From a virus, in the IMG/VR virus record IMGVR_UViG_3300032897_000001, positions 36,795-100,794 of that record: 64,000 nt of DNA. The stretch is one strand, 5' to 3'. Under the pieces are notes generated by a model that had not been told where the DNA came from, did no database searches, and was given only the letters and a program-made list of their open reading frames with translations. Positions 55,864-64,000 of this stretch are shown here, piece by piece. Within the stretch, counting starts at the first letter, position 1, and every line of letters begins with the position of its first letter. Position numbers and translations under genes: made by a program.

Positions 55864-58761
55864 TTATTCGTCCGGATCGCTGCCAGCAACCTGTTCCGTG
55901 TTGCCACGCAACAGTGCCGCTGTTGTCTTGAGAATGCGCACCTTGCCCGGCGCGTCGCCTTTTTGGAGGAAGGTTTTCAAATCAAGTTCATGGTCCGCTG
56001 GCTGCCCTGCCTTTACCCACGAAGCAATAAGCCGTTCGCCCCTATGATGCGTGACAACACCCACGACTTCCCCTGGGTGTTCTTCCGCGATATCTGCGAG
56101 CCCGCCAAAGAACCGCGTCTTGAAGTCAAGGAATGATTCACCTTCTGGAACATTTTCTGTTGGTCTCTCACGAACATATTCGGCGATTTCCGGCAAAGCC
56201 TCTTTTGTCGTCTGCCCGGTAAATCTGCCCAAGTTCCACGGACGCAGGGTCTTCGTTATGATCGGTGTGAGTTCTAATTCCTCACCGATCATAACCGCTG
56301 TCTCCGCCGCGCGTATTAAATCGGAACTGTACAGCGCAACCAGATCATAATCCTGCAGTTCTTCCGCTGTTTCCTCAGCCTGATCGCGGCCTTCGCTCGT
56401 CAAGGGTACATCAAGCCATGCTCGAATACGATCCACCGACGTGTCAGTATCGTCATTCATTTTCGTTGCACCGTGGCGCACGACTACAAACACGGTTCGT
56501 TCGTCCACAGCGGAATCCTTTGCGGGCGCGGTCTTTGGTTCGTCCGGCGCTACTTGCGAATCCCTTTCTTGCTGAATCAACCCTCGCAGACGTGTCCGCT
56601 CACTTTCAGTTCCGGAAACACGGGGATTGCCCGAAATCTTTGCAGGCGATTTGCTTTTAACAGCCTCAACACCACTTCCGCCACCACCTTCCTTCTTCGC
56701 AAACTTTCCCGACTTATCCCGCTTGTGTTTGGATTCCTCAAATTTGCGAGCATCCCGGGCAAACGGCGGGTCTCTGTCTTCATCCGGACTCTTGTCATGG
56801 GTTGAAATATCAATGCCACCAGTGCCAAGCAGTGCTTCTGACCATTTATCGTCGGCACCAATGGCACCCTTGGCACCGATCCGCCGCTTTAGATAGTCGC
56901 GACCTTGCTCTGAGCGTACATCAGCCCGGTCATAGAAGTCGCCTTCCCTGCGAAGGTGTCGGGCATTACGTGCGGCAATGCGCTTTTGCCACGGACCCGG
57001 ATCAACCTTGCCACTGCCTCCAAGCAAGCTTTCCTGAATGGCAGAATCTTCTTCTTCCTCTTCTTCCTCGGGTTCGTGGTCTTCGTGATCCTCACGTCCC
57101 CCGGGCGCCGCAAATGCCTCCCCCTGCTCATTAGAAGGCTGTGGATGCGGCGGACGCCCGGTCCTGGCACCTTTGCCCGCCCGCGGATCAAGTCCCGCCT
57201 CTTCCTCTTCTCGCAGGTCCGGAACATCTTCAACGTCAATCGACGCATAAGGCGAATCCGGGTCCGCTGCCACCTTCTTACGGACTTCCTCGGGAGTAAG
57301 TACCCCTGAATCAATCAGGGACACATCTGTACGTGCTTCTACCTCCCGCTTATCTGCTTCGGCCTTTTCGTCCAATGCCCACAGCGGCTCAAACACAAAC
57401 GTAATTTCGTTATCGACTTCCCCCCACAAGGAAATCATCACGAAATCAATAACCGTCGTGAGTTGCGCGCGCATGCGCTTTTCTTGCGACGCAGCAACCC
57501 AGTCATAGAACATCCGAATGCCGCCTTCATCACTGGCATTCAGACCCGTTGGTTGAATGCCTAGAAGCTTGACAATCGGTATCCCACTGACAGACGCGAG
57601 ATGTTCCTGCGTCTGCGCTTGGAGTTGTTCTAGCCCTCCCAGCGGCGCTGACACATTGCTTAGTTCTTCGGTCTCCTTATTGACAACCATCATGCCGCGG
57701 TTGTCGCGCATGACGTTGAACAAATCGACACGTTTGAAGAGCAAATCGCCGCCGTCTTCCAATGACGTTCCCAAGTCTGTCTTGAGGACAAACACGGAGA
57801 ACGCATGAATCAGGTCCGCGACCGATTGCCGGGTCCGTAGCCAATTATCAACATACGGCTTTGACATCTGCGTCATGGACAACCCGCCGAACGAATACGC
57901 GGGTTTGAGCAGATCTGGGACTTCCCGACCGACAAACTTCAAGAGGCGCGAGGCGTGAACCTCCTTGCCCATTACAAACCATGTTTCAGGTTCATACCAA
58001 TTGTCGGATAGTGGATCATCAGCATTGTAGGATGTCGGATAGACCCAGACAGGTTCCACCGGACGCAGAACCCGCAACGAACCTTTGCCGACTTTTGTCC
58101 TACTGACGTTATCCCGACCATTGCCTATTGACGTTTTTAATTCGTCGCGATCCTCAGTGGCTCCGGTGTCAATGTAGAGATGTGCGCGGCCGAACAATTC
58201 ATCTAATTCGATACAACGTCGAAACGCGTCGCGCGCACGAAGATTGTCCAGGGCGTCAACAATTTGTTTTATCTTATCGGACTTGTCCCTGTCCCCGACC
58301 GACTGCAAGCGTATCCACTTGCGCGTCATCTCTGTAGCAAGGATTTCGGCAAACCGCCGAAACTCGGCACGCTGTGCCTGTTCCGCTAATGCTGTATAGC
58401 CGGGGAACGCCAACCCTTCCGCAAAGATCGCGGAGAATGCCGAACCTCTGTTCCACTCCCCACTGGCCCACGAAAAACCATCGTCCATGGCCATTTGTGC
58501 GCCCTTTGGTGGACGCGCTGCAGGCGGAAACTCAGGAAGCGCAAAGGGATTTGTCCGGGACTTGTTGCCGCCGCTTCGTGCACGTAAAAGCGCGGCTTCT
58601 GTCACTCTAACTGCTTGCTGCTCTGCTGTCTCCTTTGTAAACCCATTAGCAAAGCTGTCCGTTGCAATCTGCGCACGACGGAACATGCGGCGCGCCCTTT
58701 CAAAGGCTGCATCGCGTACACGCTTCCACCAAGAATCTTTCTTCGGATTGGGAGCAAGCAT
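55864..58761 (-). CDS. Portal protein (DUF1073-like) fused to a C-terminal histidine phosphatase, 965 aa
   Basis: Residues about 90-500 are the portal: FSAIFAEGLAFPGYTALAEQ, EMTRKWIRLQSVGD, SRLLKFVGREVPDLLKPAY, SFGGLSMTQMSKPYVDNW, SGIPIVKLLGIQPTGLNAS. An acidic, flexible stretch (about 540-600) and a basic DKSGKFAKKEGGGGSG linker follow. From about 755 VFVVVRHGATKMNDD (RHG catalytic His), LYSSDLIRAAETA, and VGVVTHHRGERLI (second His near 907) form a complete phosphoglycerate-mutase-like fold. Family knowledge: DUF1073 portals in other phages can carry a C-terminal Acb1 domain. The HP domain may act on a nucleotide or phosphoester. Confidence 0.86.
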   Translation of the reverse strand: MLAPNPKKDSWWKRVRDAAFERARRMFRRAQIATDSFANGFTKETAEQQAVRVTEAALLRARSGGNKSRTNPFALPEFPPAARPPKGAQMAMDDGFSWASGEWNRGSAFSAIFAEGLAFPGYTALAEQAQRAEFRRFAEILATEMTRKWIRLQSVGDRDKSDKIKQIVDALDNLRARDAFRRCIELDELFGRAHLYIDTGATEDRDELKTSIGNGRDNVSRTKVGKGSLRVLRPVEPVWVYPTSYNADDPLSDNWYEPETWFVMGKEVHASRLLKFVGREVPDLLKPAYSFGGLSMTQMSKPYVDNWLRTRQSVADLIHAFSVFVLKTDLGTSLEDGGDLLFKRVDLFNVMRDNRGMMVVNKETEELSNVSAPLGGLEQLQAQTQEHLASVSGIPIVKLLGIQPTGLNASDEGGIRMFYDWVAASQEKRMRAQLTTVIDFVMISLWGEVDNEITFVFEPLWALDEKAEADKREVEARTDVSLIDSGVLTPEEVRKKVAADPDSPYASIDVEDVPDLREEEEAGLDPRAGKGARTGRPPHPQPSNEQGEAFAAPGGREDHEDHEPEEEEEEEDSAIQESLLGGSGKVDPGPWQKRIAARNARHLRREGDFYDRADVRSEQGRDYLKRRIGAKGAIGADDKWSEALLGTGGIDISTHDKSPDEDRDPPFARDARKFEESKHKRDKSGKFAKKEGGGGSGVEAVKSKSPAKISGNPRVSGTESERTRLRGLIQQERDSQVAPDEPKTAPAKDSAVDERTVFVVVRHGATKMNDDTDTSVDRIRAWLDVPLTSEGRDQAEETAEELQDYDLVALYSSDLIRAAETAVMIGEELELTPIITKTLRPWNLGRFTGQTTKEALPEIAEYVRERPTENVPEGESFLDFKTRFFGGLADIAEEHPGEVVGVVTHHRGERLIASWVKAGQPADHELDLKTFLQKGDAPGKVRILKTTAALLRGNTEQVAGSDPDE

Positions 58762-58766
58762 TACTG

Positions 58767-58964
58767 TTAAACAAGCATCTCATATAGCTGTTGATACTGC
58801 TGATTAGTCAGCCCTACTCCACCAACTGTGATCGTACCAGAATTGTTCACCACCACTGCTTCAAGCACATCCACTGCTTCCACGTATTGGAGCAATTTCG
58901 ATCCAGTGCCATAAGTTGAAAGCCGTGTTTGAACTGCAGTGACAATAGCCGCATTAAATGCCAA
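58767..58964 (-). CDS. Hypothetical protein, 65 aa
   Basis: TTG 58964 has GGGGAG upstream by 8 bases, favouring this start over an upstream TTG without a site. MAFNAAIVTAVQTRLSTYGT then strands with LEAVVVNNSGTITVGGV and a helical end. Located between portal and terminase. Function unknown. Confidence 0.55.
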   Translation of the reverse strand: MAFNAAIVTAVQTRLSTYGTGSKLLQYVEAVDVLEAVVVNNSGTITVGGVGLTNQQYQQLYEMLV

Positions 58965-58978
58965 CGTGATTACTCCCC

Positions 58979-60670
58979 TTACCAACGTCTCTGTTGCGAG
59001 AGTGGTGTGCGCGTCGCACGCTTCATCACTTCATCGCTGATCGCTGTAATACCCGTGGTCACCGGCCAATAACACATAACGAGGCTGTCCGCCAAATTCG
59101 GCGACTTCGTGCCCTGTGGTGTCTTATCGATCATCAGCTTAAGCCGGGAATTCTTAGCCATCGTCGGCTGACTTAGTTCCTTGACCAGCTTCCAAATCAG
59201 CGGCAAGCCACTCGGGAGCGAAATCAAGTCATCTTCATCCCACGTAAAATCCGGATCGTTCACCGCCCGGTAAGTCATCTCAAACCGGTGCCGCAGCATC
59301 CACCACGCTTGCGCTTTAAGGTTCCCGTAGAAATCGCCGTTCTTAAGGGACTGTGGATCATTCGGAATCATCCTTCGATCCGGATGCAACGGCGCGGCGC
59401 CGGCATTCCACGGGACAAGCACAAGTCCCTTGGGCAACAGATAGTCATCCCGCAGTCTGTTGGTTTCGGCCTTTATGCTTGAACCCATGCCGACTGCGTC
59501 ATATTGCAGGCGACACGGCACCTTATCCCGGCAGGTCTCTACTGCCTTCCGTGCTGTCTCTCCGGTGTCCCGCGCACCCCATTCGTCCAATTCGCGGAGC
59601 AAAATTCCCTTGCGGATTGAAAGCGCATTGGTGTCGGAACCGCCGTCCGCGATGTCGAGTGCTGCACACCACCCGCCGTCACACTTCAATTTCAGCTTGA
59701 TGTGCGCGTCGATCGCGGCGCGTACCCAATCGCCCGGGATAACCGTACCAACAACCGCGGCCGAATAGTCCCGGTCAACTTCCTGTGCAAACTTATGCAG
59801 GAGTCCATCGCCTTCGTATTTGGCGCGGAGTGTGTAGTACCATTCCTGCGTCTTGCCCGGGTGGTCCCGCCAATCCATCACCAGGACATTAGTCCGCCCC
59901 TTTACTACGGGCCGGCCCGGAATCCATTCCTCGCCATTCTCCCGCTTGCGATGGAACACGTTGCCGATACCGTTGACAGAACTAATATCAATCTGCGTTC
60001 GTGCGTTGGTCATCAACGCCGCTTCGATCATCTCCGGATGTTGGTAGTGTGCTGCTTCGTCCTTGAAGTAGATAAGCGAACGCCCGCCGCGGCCGATATT
60101 GTCGCCTGCGTCACCGATAATGGTTGCTCCGGTTTCAGGATTGATAATGCGCATGTGCAGCGCATGTTCTTTCATACTGAAACCAACGGGGAGCAGTTCC
60201 CGGGGGAGATGGCGGAGCACGATCCTTATCTTTTCGAGGATCGAATCCGGATCACCAAGCTTATCGACTAGATTCGCCTCTTGTGAACCCCACCCGATAC
60301 TGGCACCCGGCCAAAAGCACCACAGATGCGCGGAAGCGATCGCGCAACACCACGTGGCGCCCATGTCCCGGCATTTCTCAATAAGCCCGGATTCCCCGCC
60401 ACGCAAACACGCGTAAATGAAGTTGAGCAGATCGCGTTGACGCTTGAACGGCGTAAACGGCATAAGCACAGGCGAGCTAGTCCCAGCATTACGCTGGTCC
60501 CACGTCATGGCCCAATGCGAAGCAAACTGCAGGTGCCTTGTGCGGTAATACTCTTTCGCACCTGTCCACAGTTCCGGGGTACGCCGTAGCTTCTTAAGAC
60601 GCTCTGTGCGTTCGTCTATGACAGCAAGATAGTCCCGCGGCGGCCACGGCTCTTTGGAAGCATCCAGCAC
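58979..60670 (-). CDS. terL: Large terminase subunit, 563 aa
   Basis: Order of motifs: Walker A region ECRDMG-like LIEKCRDMGATWCC near 97-104, Walker B LIYFKDEAAH near 199-208, then the nuclease Asp in LDIADGGSDTN near 336, and PNLADSLVMCYWP at the end with a nuclease acidic residue. It drives DNA into the prohead and cuts it. Follows the two packaging genes upstream. Confidence 0.93.
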   Translation of the reverse strand: MLDASKEPWPPRDYLAVIDERTERLKKLRRTPELWTGAKEYYRTRHLQFASHWAMTWDQRNAGTSSPVLMPFTPFKRQRDLLNFIYACLRGGESGLIEKCRDMGATWCCAIASAHLWCFWPGASIGWGSQEANLVDKLGDPDSILEKIRIVLRHLPRELLPVGFSMKEHALHMRIINPETGATIIGDAGDNIGRGGRSLIYFKDEAAHYQHPEMIEAALMTNARTQIDISSVNGIGNVFHRKRENGEEWIPGRPVVKGRTNVLVMDWRDHPGKTQEWYYTLRAKYEGDGLLHKFAQEVDRDYSAAVVGTVIPGDWVRAAIDAHIKLKLKCDGGWCAALDIADGGSDTNALSIRKGILLRELDEWGARDTGETARKAVETCRDKVPCRLQYDAVGMGSSIKAETNRLRDDYLLPKGLVLVPWNAGAAPLHPDRRMIPNDPQSLKNGDFYGNLKAQAWWMLRHRFEMTYRAVNDPDFTWDEDDLISLPSGLPLIWKLVKELSQPTMAKNSRLKLMIDKTPQGTKSPNLADSLVMCYWPVTTGITAISDEVMKRATRTPLSQQRRW

Positions 60671-61186
60671 TCACGCGCTAGGCTGGCTTAACCCTGCCTC
60701 TCCCTTATATGGAATAGTTCCCCACGTCGCGATAACACGGTTATATGCCGTGATTGCGGTGTTGCAGTCATTCCAAAAGATGTCCCAGCACTTCTCCTCG
60801 ACACCTTTGTTTTCTGGCTGTGTGAGTGCCACACATAGCCACTTGAACTGTTCCTCAATATGCGAAATCATTGCGCGCTGTATCGCCGACGTGATTTCAT
60901 TCCGCCCAGCAACCACATCGGGCGCTTCTGTATCCGAGACAGGGATACTCTCCGCGGAAGTCGGTTCTAACCGGAACCCTGCTTTCTTTAGCACCTGCCG
61001 GCATTGTTCTGCCCGATCCTCGGGCACATCATATTGAATGTCCCGCTCTCCCTTAGCCGGACCAGAAACAACCGTGCCGGAACTAACGTGCCGTCCGCCA
61101 TGCCATTCGAAAATCCGAATGGCTGCTTTGTCTTCCTTTTCCCCAGGGTCGCCGTGACGGGAAAAATACGCGGAAACTACAGTCAC
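60671..61186 (-). CDS. Hypothetical protein between terminase subunits, 171 aa
   Basis: It has a beta-rich N-terminus (TVVSAYFSRHGD, IRIFEWHGGRHV) and a helical C-terminal half (EEQFKWLCVALTQPE, WDIFWNDCNTAITAYN). No known motif. Adjacent to TerL without a gap, and overlaps the small terminase gene by ATGA. A packaging accessory protein is plausible. Confidence 0.65.
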   Translation of the reverse strand: MTVVSAYFSRHGDPGEKEDKAAIRIFEWHGGRHVSSGTVVSGPAKGERDIQYDVPEDRAEQCRQVLKKAGFRLEPTSAESIPVSDTEAPDVVAGRNEITSAIQRAMISHIEEQFKWLCVALTQPENKGVEEKCWDIFWNDCNTAITAYNRVIATWGTIPYKGEAGLSQPSA

Positions 61187-61665
61187 GGTTCATCCCCGTT
61201 CGTGGGCACAGGAACGGTGACAGGTTCCGTTTCCGTCGCCTGTCCCTCAATCGTCAGCGGTTCGTCTTCATCCTCGAAACCAGCTTCGCTCGAAACTAGT
61301 TGCGCATAGGCTGCTACAGCGTCAACGGCCGCGGTCTCCGCGGTAATGCCAATCGGGCCACCACCCCGGCCCGAAATCTCTACCGCTTGTGTGATACGGC
61401 CTTCCACACGCTCTGTGACAAACTTGATGGCTTCAAGGTTGCCGTTCTCCGCCATCTCGACAACCTTGGCAGCGATCCGGTGCGCCTTCGTGCGCCCGCT
61501 ATCGTCAACCTCCATATCGAGTTCATTGAGGATACGCGATGTAATGCGCTTTTTAGGCGTTGGATACCAAAGAGATTCTTCTCTGCGTGGACCAGCACCC
61601 AACTTAGCCATTTGATTACCCACCTGAAAACGTGTCGCAGGACTCGGGTTTGGATTACCAGGCAT
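61183..61665 (-). CDS. Small terminase-like protein, 160 aa
   Basis: It starts PGNPNPSPATRFQVGNQMA, the P-x-x-R-F-Q-x-G-x-Q pattern of small terminase/DUF5681-like DNA-binding proteins, then a helical centre (TSRILNELDMEV, AKVVEMAENGNLEAIKFV) and an acidic tail. Directly before the 60671 gene and TerL. It recognises the packaging site. No clear HTH visible by eye. Confidence 0.72.
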   Translation of the reverse strand: MPGNPNPSPATRFQVGNQMAKLGAGPRREESLWYPTPKKRITSRILNELDMEVDDSGRTKAHRIAAKVVEMAENGNLEAIKFVTERVEGRITQAVEISGRGGGPIGITAETAAVDAVAAYAQLVSSEAGFEDEDEPLTIEGQATETEPVTVPVPTNGDEP

Positions 61666-61812
61666 GTTCTACATATGTTCCGTGAGTTCAAAATTCTCCC
61701 GTTCCGCTGACATGCGGCAACCGTACCGGGAACCAAGCCTCAGAACCAGCCATCACACGGCATTGCTATAGGCAGGCGGTTCGTGATCCGATCACGGTTA
61801 ACTCAGACGTGA

Positions 61813-62304
61813 CTACGCGGCCTGCAGTTGTCCCGGAGGCAGCGTAATTATTCGCATACTCCCAAAGAAGTCCAATTCGACTGAATCGGACTCGCCTTTG
61901 GCCGTTATATATTTCGCCCGCAACTCCCGAAACGGACCGTCATTTACTAACACGGACTGTCCGGGATGGAACCTCATTTTCGTGGGTAGGGGAACGAACC
62001 CATGTTTTTCGCTTGCTCGCAACCGCTGCACTTCACTTTCTCGGGCCACCATTGGCCGTTCGTCGCACATGAGGATGCCGATAATCCCCGGAGTGCGGAT
62101 TATGCGGTGAAACTGTTCCACCCAGTCTTGGACCATCTCAACAAGCAAGTACCATCCGAGCAAGTAGTTCGTAACATAGGTGCGGCGCCCACGGGATACA
62201 ACACGTTTCCGCGTGAGTGGTCTGTAGCACGTCATACCGTCTGCACACAAAAGTTCATACGCTCGTTTCCGCTTGATCATGACCACAAACGAGTCAGCCA
62301 CCAT
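61813..62304 (-). CDS. NusG/RfaH-like transcription factor, 163 aa
   Basis: Start at ATG 62304 is preferred because the frame beyond it enters the iteron region. NGN part: DSFVVMIKRKRAYELLCADG then YRPLTRKRVVSRGRRTYVTN and YLLGWYLLVEMVQDWVEQFH. KOW part from about residue 113: FHPGQSVLVNDGPFRELRA and IITLPPGQL. It would help RNA polymerase to read through the long late operon, of which it is the first gene. Sits next to the divergent control region. Confidence 0.8.
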   Translation of the reverse strand: MVADSFVVMIKRKRAYELLCADGMTCYRPLTRKRVVSRGRRTYVTNYLLGWYLLVEMVQDWVEQFHRIIRTPGIIGILMCDERPMVARESEVQRLRASEKHGFVPLPTKMRFHPGQSVLVNDGPFRELRAKYITAKGESDSVELDFFGSMRIITLPPGQLQAA

Positions 62305-62461
62305 TGGCCCCCTGCGCGCACACATCCCCGCGACCATGTAAAACACAACGGGATTTGTTGTCAAATCCTTGAATAAAAATTGATTTTTTGCCCGGCACCG
62401 ATGGCACCGGATTGAGCAAAGCCCCCGAAATTTTGTGGCAATTTTGTGGGAGTTTTTCGGG

Positions 62462-62699
62462 CTTGGCACCGAAAAAAACGGGCTTGGCACGGGTGGCACC
62501 CTTGGCACTGGTTTTCTTAGGTTGTTCTACGATTATGAACATCCGTTCATCTTCTCTCCCTTACTGGTAACAGCATACCACTGAATTTTTCAAGAATATG
62601 GCAACTAGGTGTCTGTCAAAAAAAGTGTGTACGGCTTCAGGGGCGACCAGTGCCAAGGGTGCCAACCGTGCCAAGACTTGCGCGCCCGATCGGTGCCAA
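62462..62699 (+). repeat. Iteron-like inverted repeat region (TTGGCAC clusters)
   Basis: The 29-base segments 62483-62511 and 62647-62675 are inverse complements with one mismatch. Each holds three TTGGCAC-like units in the same spacing; an outer unit lies on each side (62463-62470 and 62691-62699). A 135-base AT-rich spacer lies between. The region separates minus-strand late genes from plus-strand genes. Consistent with an origin, a centromere-like site or a divergent operator. Confidence 0.75.
62593..62619 (-). promoter_or_regulatory. Candidate late promoter within the inverted repeat
   Basis: On the minus strand TTGACA (62619-62614) and TATTCT (62598-62593) are 15 bases apart. It lies in the spacer of the iteron repeat and points to the NusG-like gene at 62304. 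Spacing is short, so strength is uncertain. Confidence 0.45.
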
Positions 62700-63038
62700 A
62701 CGGTATCCTGTAACCAAAAACCGCAGGTTTTCCGCCATTAAGCCGCAATCGTCCATTCTTTCGCCGCAGTTAACGCCTTGCCGCCAGTCCGCCACAGTTC
62801 AGCGCTTTTGACAACTTTTGGGCACGGGTTCCGCTAGTTTGACACAGTTCAGCAGGTCTTCGGCGTTCCTTTCGGACTACCGCGCTACCGTTAACCCGTT
62901 GTAATGCAGCCTCTGATTTGCTCTATTGGGCGCACTCGCCACAAAGTGGGTGGGGTGTGGAGTGACAACTTGCCACACCCCTAAATCGACAAGATTCGTG
63001 CATCTATCGCTTCTGTGTCTTGCGTAGGAGGCTTTCAG
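62700..63038. other. Intergenic control region without recognised gene
   Basis: No protein-like frame was found on either strand. Two direct repeats CACAGTTCAGC (about 62797 and 62840) and nearby TTGACA-like boxes hint at binding sites, but no -10 fits. A strong AGGAGG at its right end serves the ORF at 63039. It seems to be the rest of the divergent intergenic region. Confidence 0.5.
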
Positions 63039-63698
63039 ATGAATTTTGAACAGACACTTAGCTTCGGAAAGCAAAAAGAGCAGTAAAGTTTGTTCCTGCT
63101 TCGTAACAACAAGGTTTATTCAACTTATGCAACGCCGCTTACTGATATTGAAAATGGCGGTGCTCCTAAATTGCTGGGGCCGGAAGGCGATAATAGTGTT
63201 TTGCCGGACTTTGAATTACACTGCATTAGCAATGGTACAAATGGTGTGGCAGATTTCCACGGGTATGTGGAACATAAATGGAAGTCGCAAGCTACGCGCC
63301 ACCGCATAACAAACACATTTCAGCATGGCTTTGGAAGGCGCCTTTTTGACAATTACTGCAAGGTTTCCGAGAGAACCGGGCGCCCGCTCTTGATCATGGT
63401 GTATGAAAACGATATAAATTTGCGCTGGGAACAGGACCCCCGATATGATGATCCTGTCTATATGGCTTTGCGTAAAGCTGGTGTACGTAGTGTTGCACTT
63501 ATTGGTTCCATCACGCTATTGGGGATTCACCACGAACATAAAGACAATCCTGGGGAACATACAAAAGGTGTTGATCCTGGTGGAATGGTTTATTTTGATT
63601 GCAACAAGTTCACCATACTTCATCCACGCGGCCTTGCCTATGCACCTGACATGTTCCATGAGATGGCGGACGAATTTGTAGATCTCAACAAAGTCTAA
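63039..63698 (+). pseudogene. PD-(D/E)XK-like nuclease gene with in-frame TAA at 63084
   Basis: AGGAGG precedes ATG 63039. The first 15 codons read MNFEQTLSFGKQKEQ, then TAA (63084-63086), and the same frame continues SLFLLRNNKVYST to the stop at 63696-63698. The downstream body has LPDFEL and YVEHKWKSQATRHRI (Asp...Glu-x-Lys core) and RPLLIMVYEND, as in phage or restriction-like nucleases. If the TAA is real, a TTG at 63090 may restart translation without a visible site. It may be a broken gene, a sequence error or recoded stop. Confidence 0.65.
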
Positions 63699-63716
63699 CC
63701 TGCAGGGAATGTTTTC

Positions 63717-64000
63717 GTGACTGAACTAACCAAATACGACGCTGCTTGTCGCGCGGTTGCTGAAGCGAAGTCCGTGGACGAAGCGAAAGAGATCCTCAAT
63801 GCTGCTGCAGCAATGAAGGCGTATGCCCGGCAGGCCAACAATAAGCAGATGGAGGCAGACGCTTTCGAGATTCGGTTGCGGGCCGAAAGGCGCGTCGGGG
63901 AAATGATGCGCGCACAGCGGGAGACTGTGGGAACAGCTTTGCCTTCAGGCAATAATCAATATGCTAAAGTGGATCGGGGTTTCCGAAACCCCGATCCACT
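63717..64000 (+). CDS. Hypothetical helical protein (partial, cut by the window end)
   Basis: GTG 63717 has GCAGGGAA upstream. TELTKYDAACRAVAEAKSVD, then Ala-rich helices (ILNAAAAMKAYARQANNKQM) and RLRAERRVGEMMRAQRETVG. This N-terminal pattern occurs in phage and alphaproteobacterial proteins of unknown function, often long with a DNA-binding part behind. The rest lies beyond the window. Confidence 0.7.
   Translation, partial: MTELTKYDAACRAVAEAKSVDEAKEILNAAAAMKAYARQANNKQMEADAFEIRLRAERRVGEMMRAQRETVGTALPSGNNQYAKVDRGFRNPDP

Noticed and set aside
61666-61812. Possible tRNA between the NusG-like and small terminase genes
   Set aside because: A GTTCAAA-like stretch exists but acceptor and anticodon stems could not be formed on either strand.
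62461-62700. TTGGCAC units read as sigma54 promoters
   Set aside because: The -24-like TGGCAC is present, but no -12 TTGC box is found at the required distance. Repetition and inversion suggest another role.
1-64000. CRISPR arrays, insertion sequences, integrase or attachment sites
   Set aside because: No regularly spaced repeats with unique spacers, no transposase or recombinase motifs, and no tRNA with duplicated ends were seen.

Overview
The window is a stretch of a tailed double-stranded DNA phage (or prophage) with a contractile tail. It carries large and small terminase, portal, prohead protease, scaffold, major capsid, neck, sheath, tube, frameshifted tail chaperone, tape measures, baseplate and tail fibre genes, in the order typical of myovirus-type Caudoviricetes. 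The host is probably an alphaproteobacterium. The best clue is a phage-borne outer-membrane barrel protein (12343-13071) of the Omp25/31-like type common in Rhizobiales, together with a small exported protein (11474-12034). No integrase, tRNA, CRISPR array or insertion sequence was recognised, so lifestyle cannot be decided here.

Layout. 1-12256 (+ strand) is an early region of small, mostly unknown genes around a Ycf46-like AAA+ ATPase, a SNF2-type helicase, a PD-(D/E)XK nuclease on the opposite strand, and a DUF1874 protein, the family of the AcrIII-1 ring-nuclease anti-CRISPR. The first 4 kb is modular: terminator-like hairpin, AT-rich inverted repeat, sigma70-type promoter with a palindrome in its spacer, structured leader, and five copies of an RNA with a complete type II hammerhead ribozyme core, each just upstream of a gene. 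12278-13144 is a self-contained outer-membrane-protein unit with its own promoter and terminator. 13174-62304 (- strand) is one long late operon, transcribed from high to low coordinates: NusG-like factor, small and large terminase, portal, head genes, protease, scaffold, cement, capsid, then a sugar-modification island (37932-46736), then neck, sheath, tube, tape measures, baseplate, fibres, endolysin. 62305-63038 is a divergent control region with a 29-bp inverted repeat made of TTGGCAC iterations. After it, + strand genes resume: a nuclease with an in-frame stop, and a protein cut by the window end.

How it works together. Early transcription appears to use at least three promoters sharing one operator-like palindrome, and the RNA is probably cut by ribozymes between cistrons. 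The NusG/RfaH-like protein at the head of the late operon is a candidate processivity factor for the roughly 50-kb transcript. Several virion proteins carry extra enzymes: the portal ends in a histidine phosphatase, the prohead protease begins with a Nudix domain, and one tape measure carries M15 peptidase and RlpA-like folds. Four successive adhesin or esterase genes start with Sec signal peptides, which is unusual for virion parts. The sugar island (NAD-dependent epimerase, PMP-type 3-dehydratase, split thiamine-diphosphate enzyme, radical SAM, methyltransferase, dioxygenase, glycosyltransferases) could make and attach an unusual deoxysugar to virion or host glycans.

Limits. Functions come from reading motifs by eye, without database search. 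Start codons were chosen from ribosome-binding sites and overlaps. Small early genes without recognisable motifs are called hypothetical.
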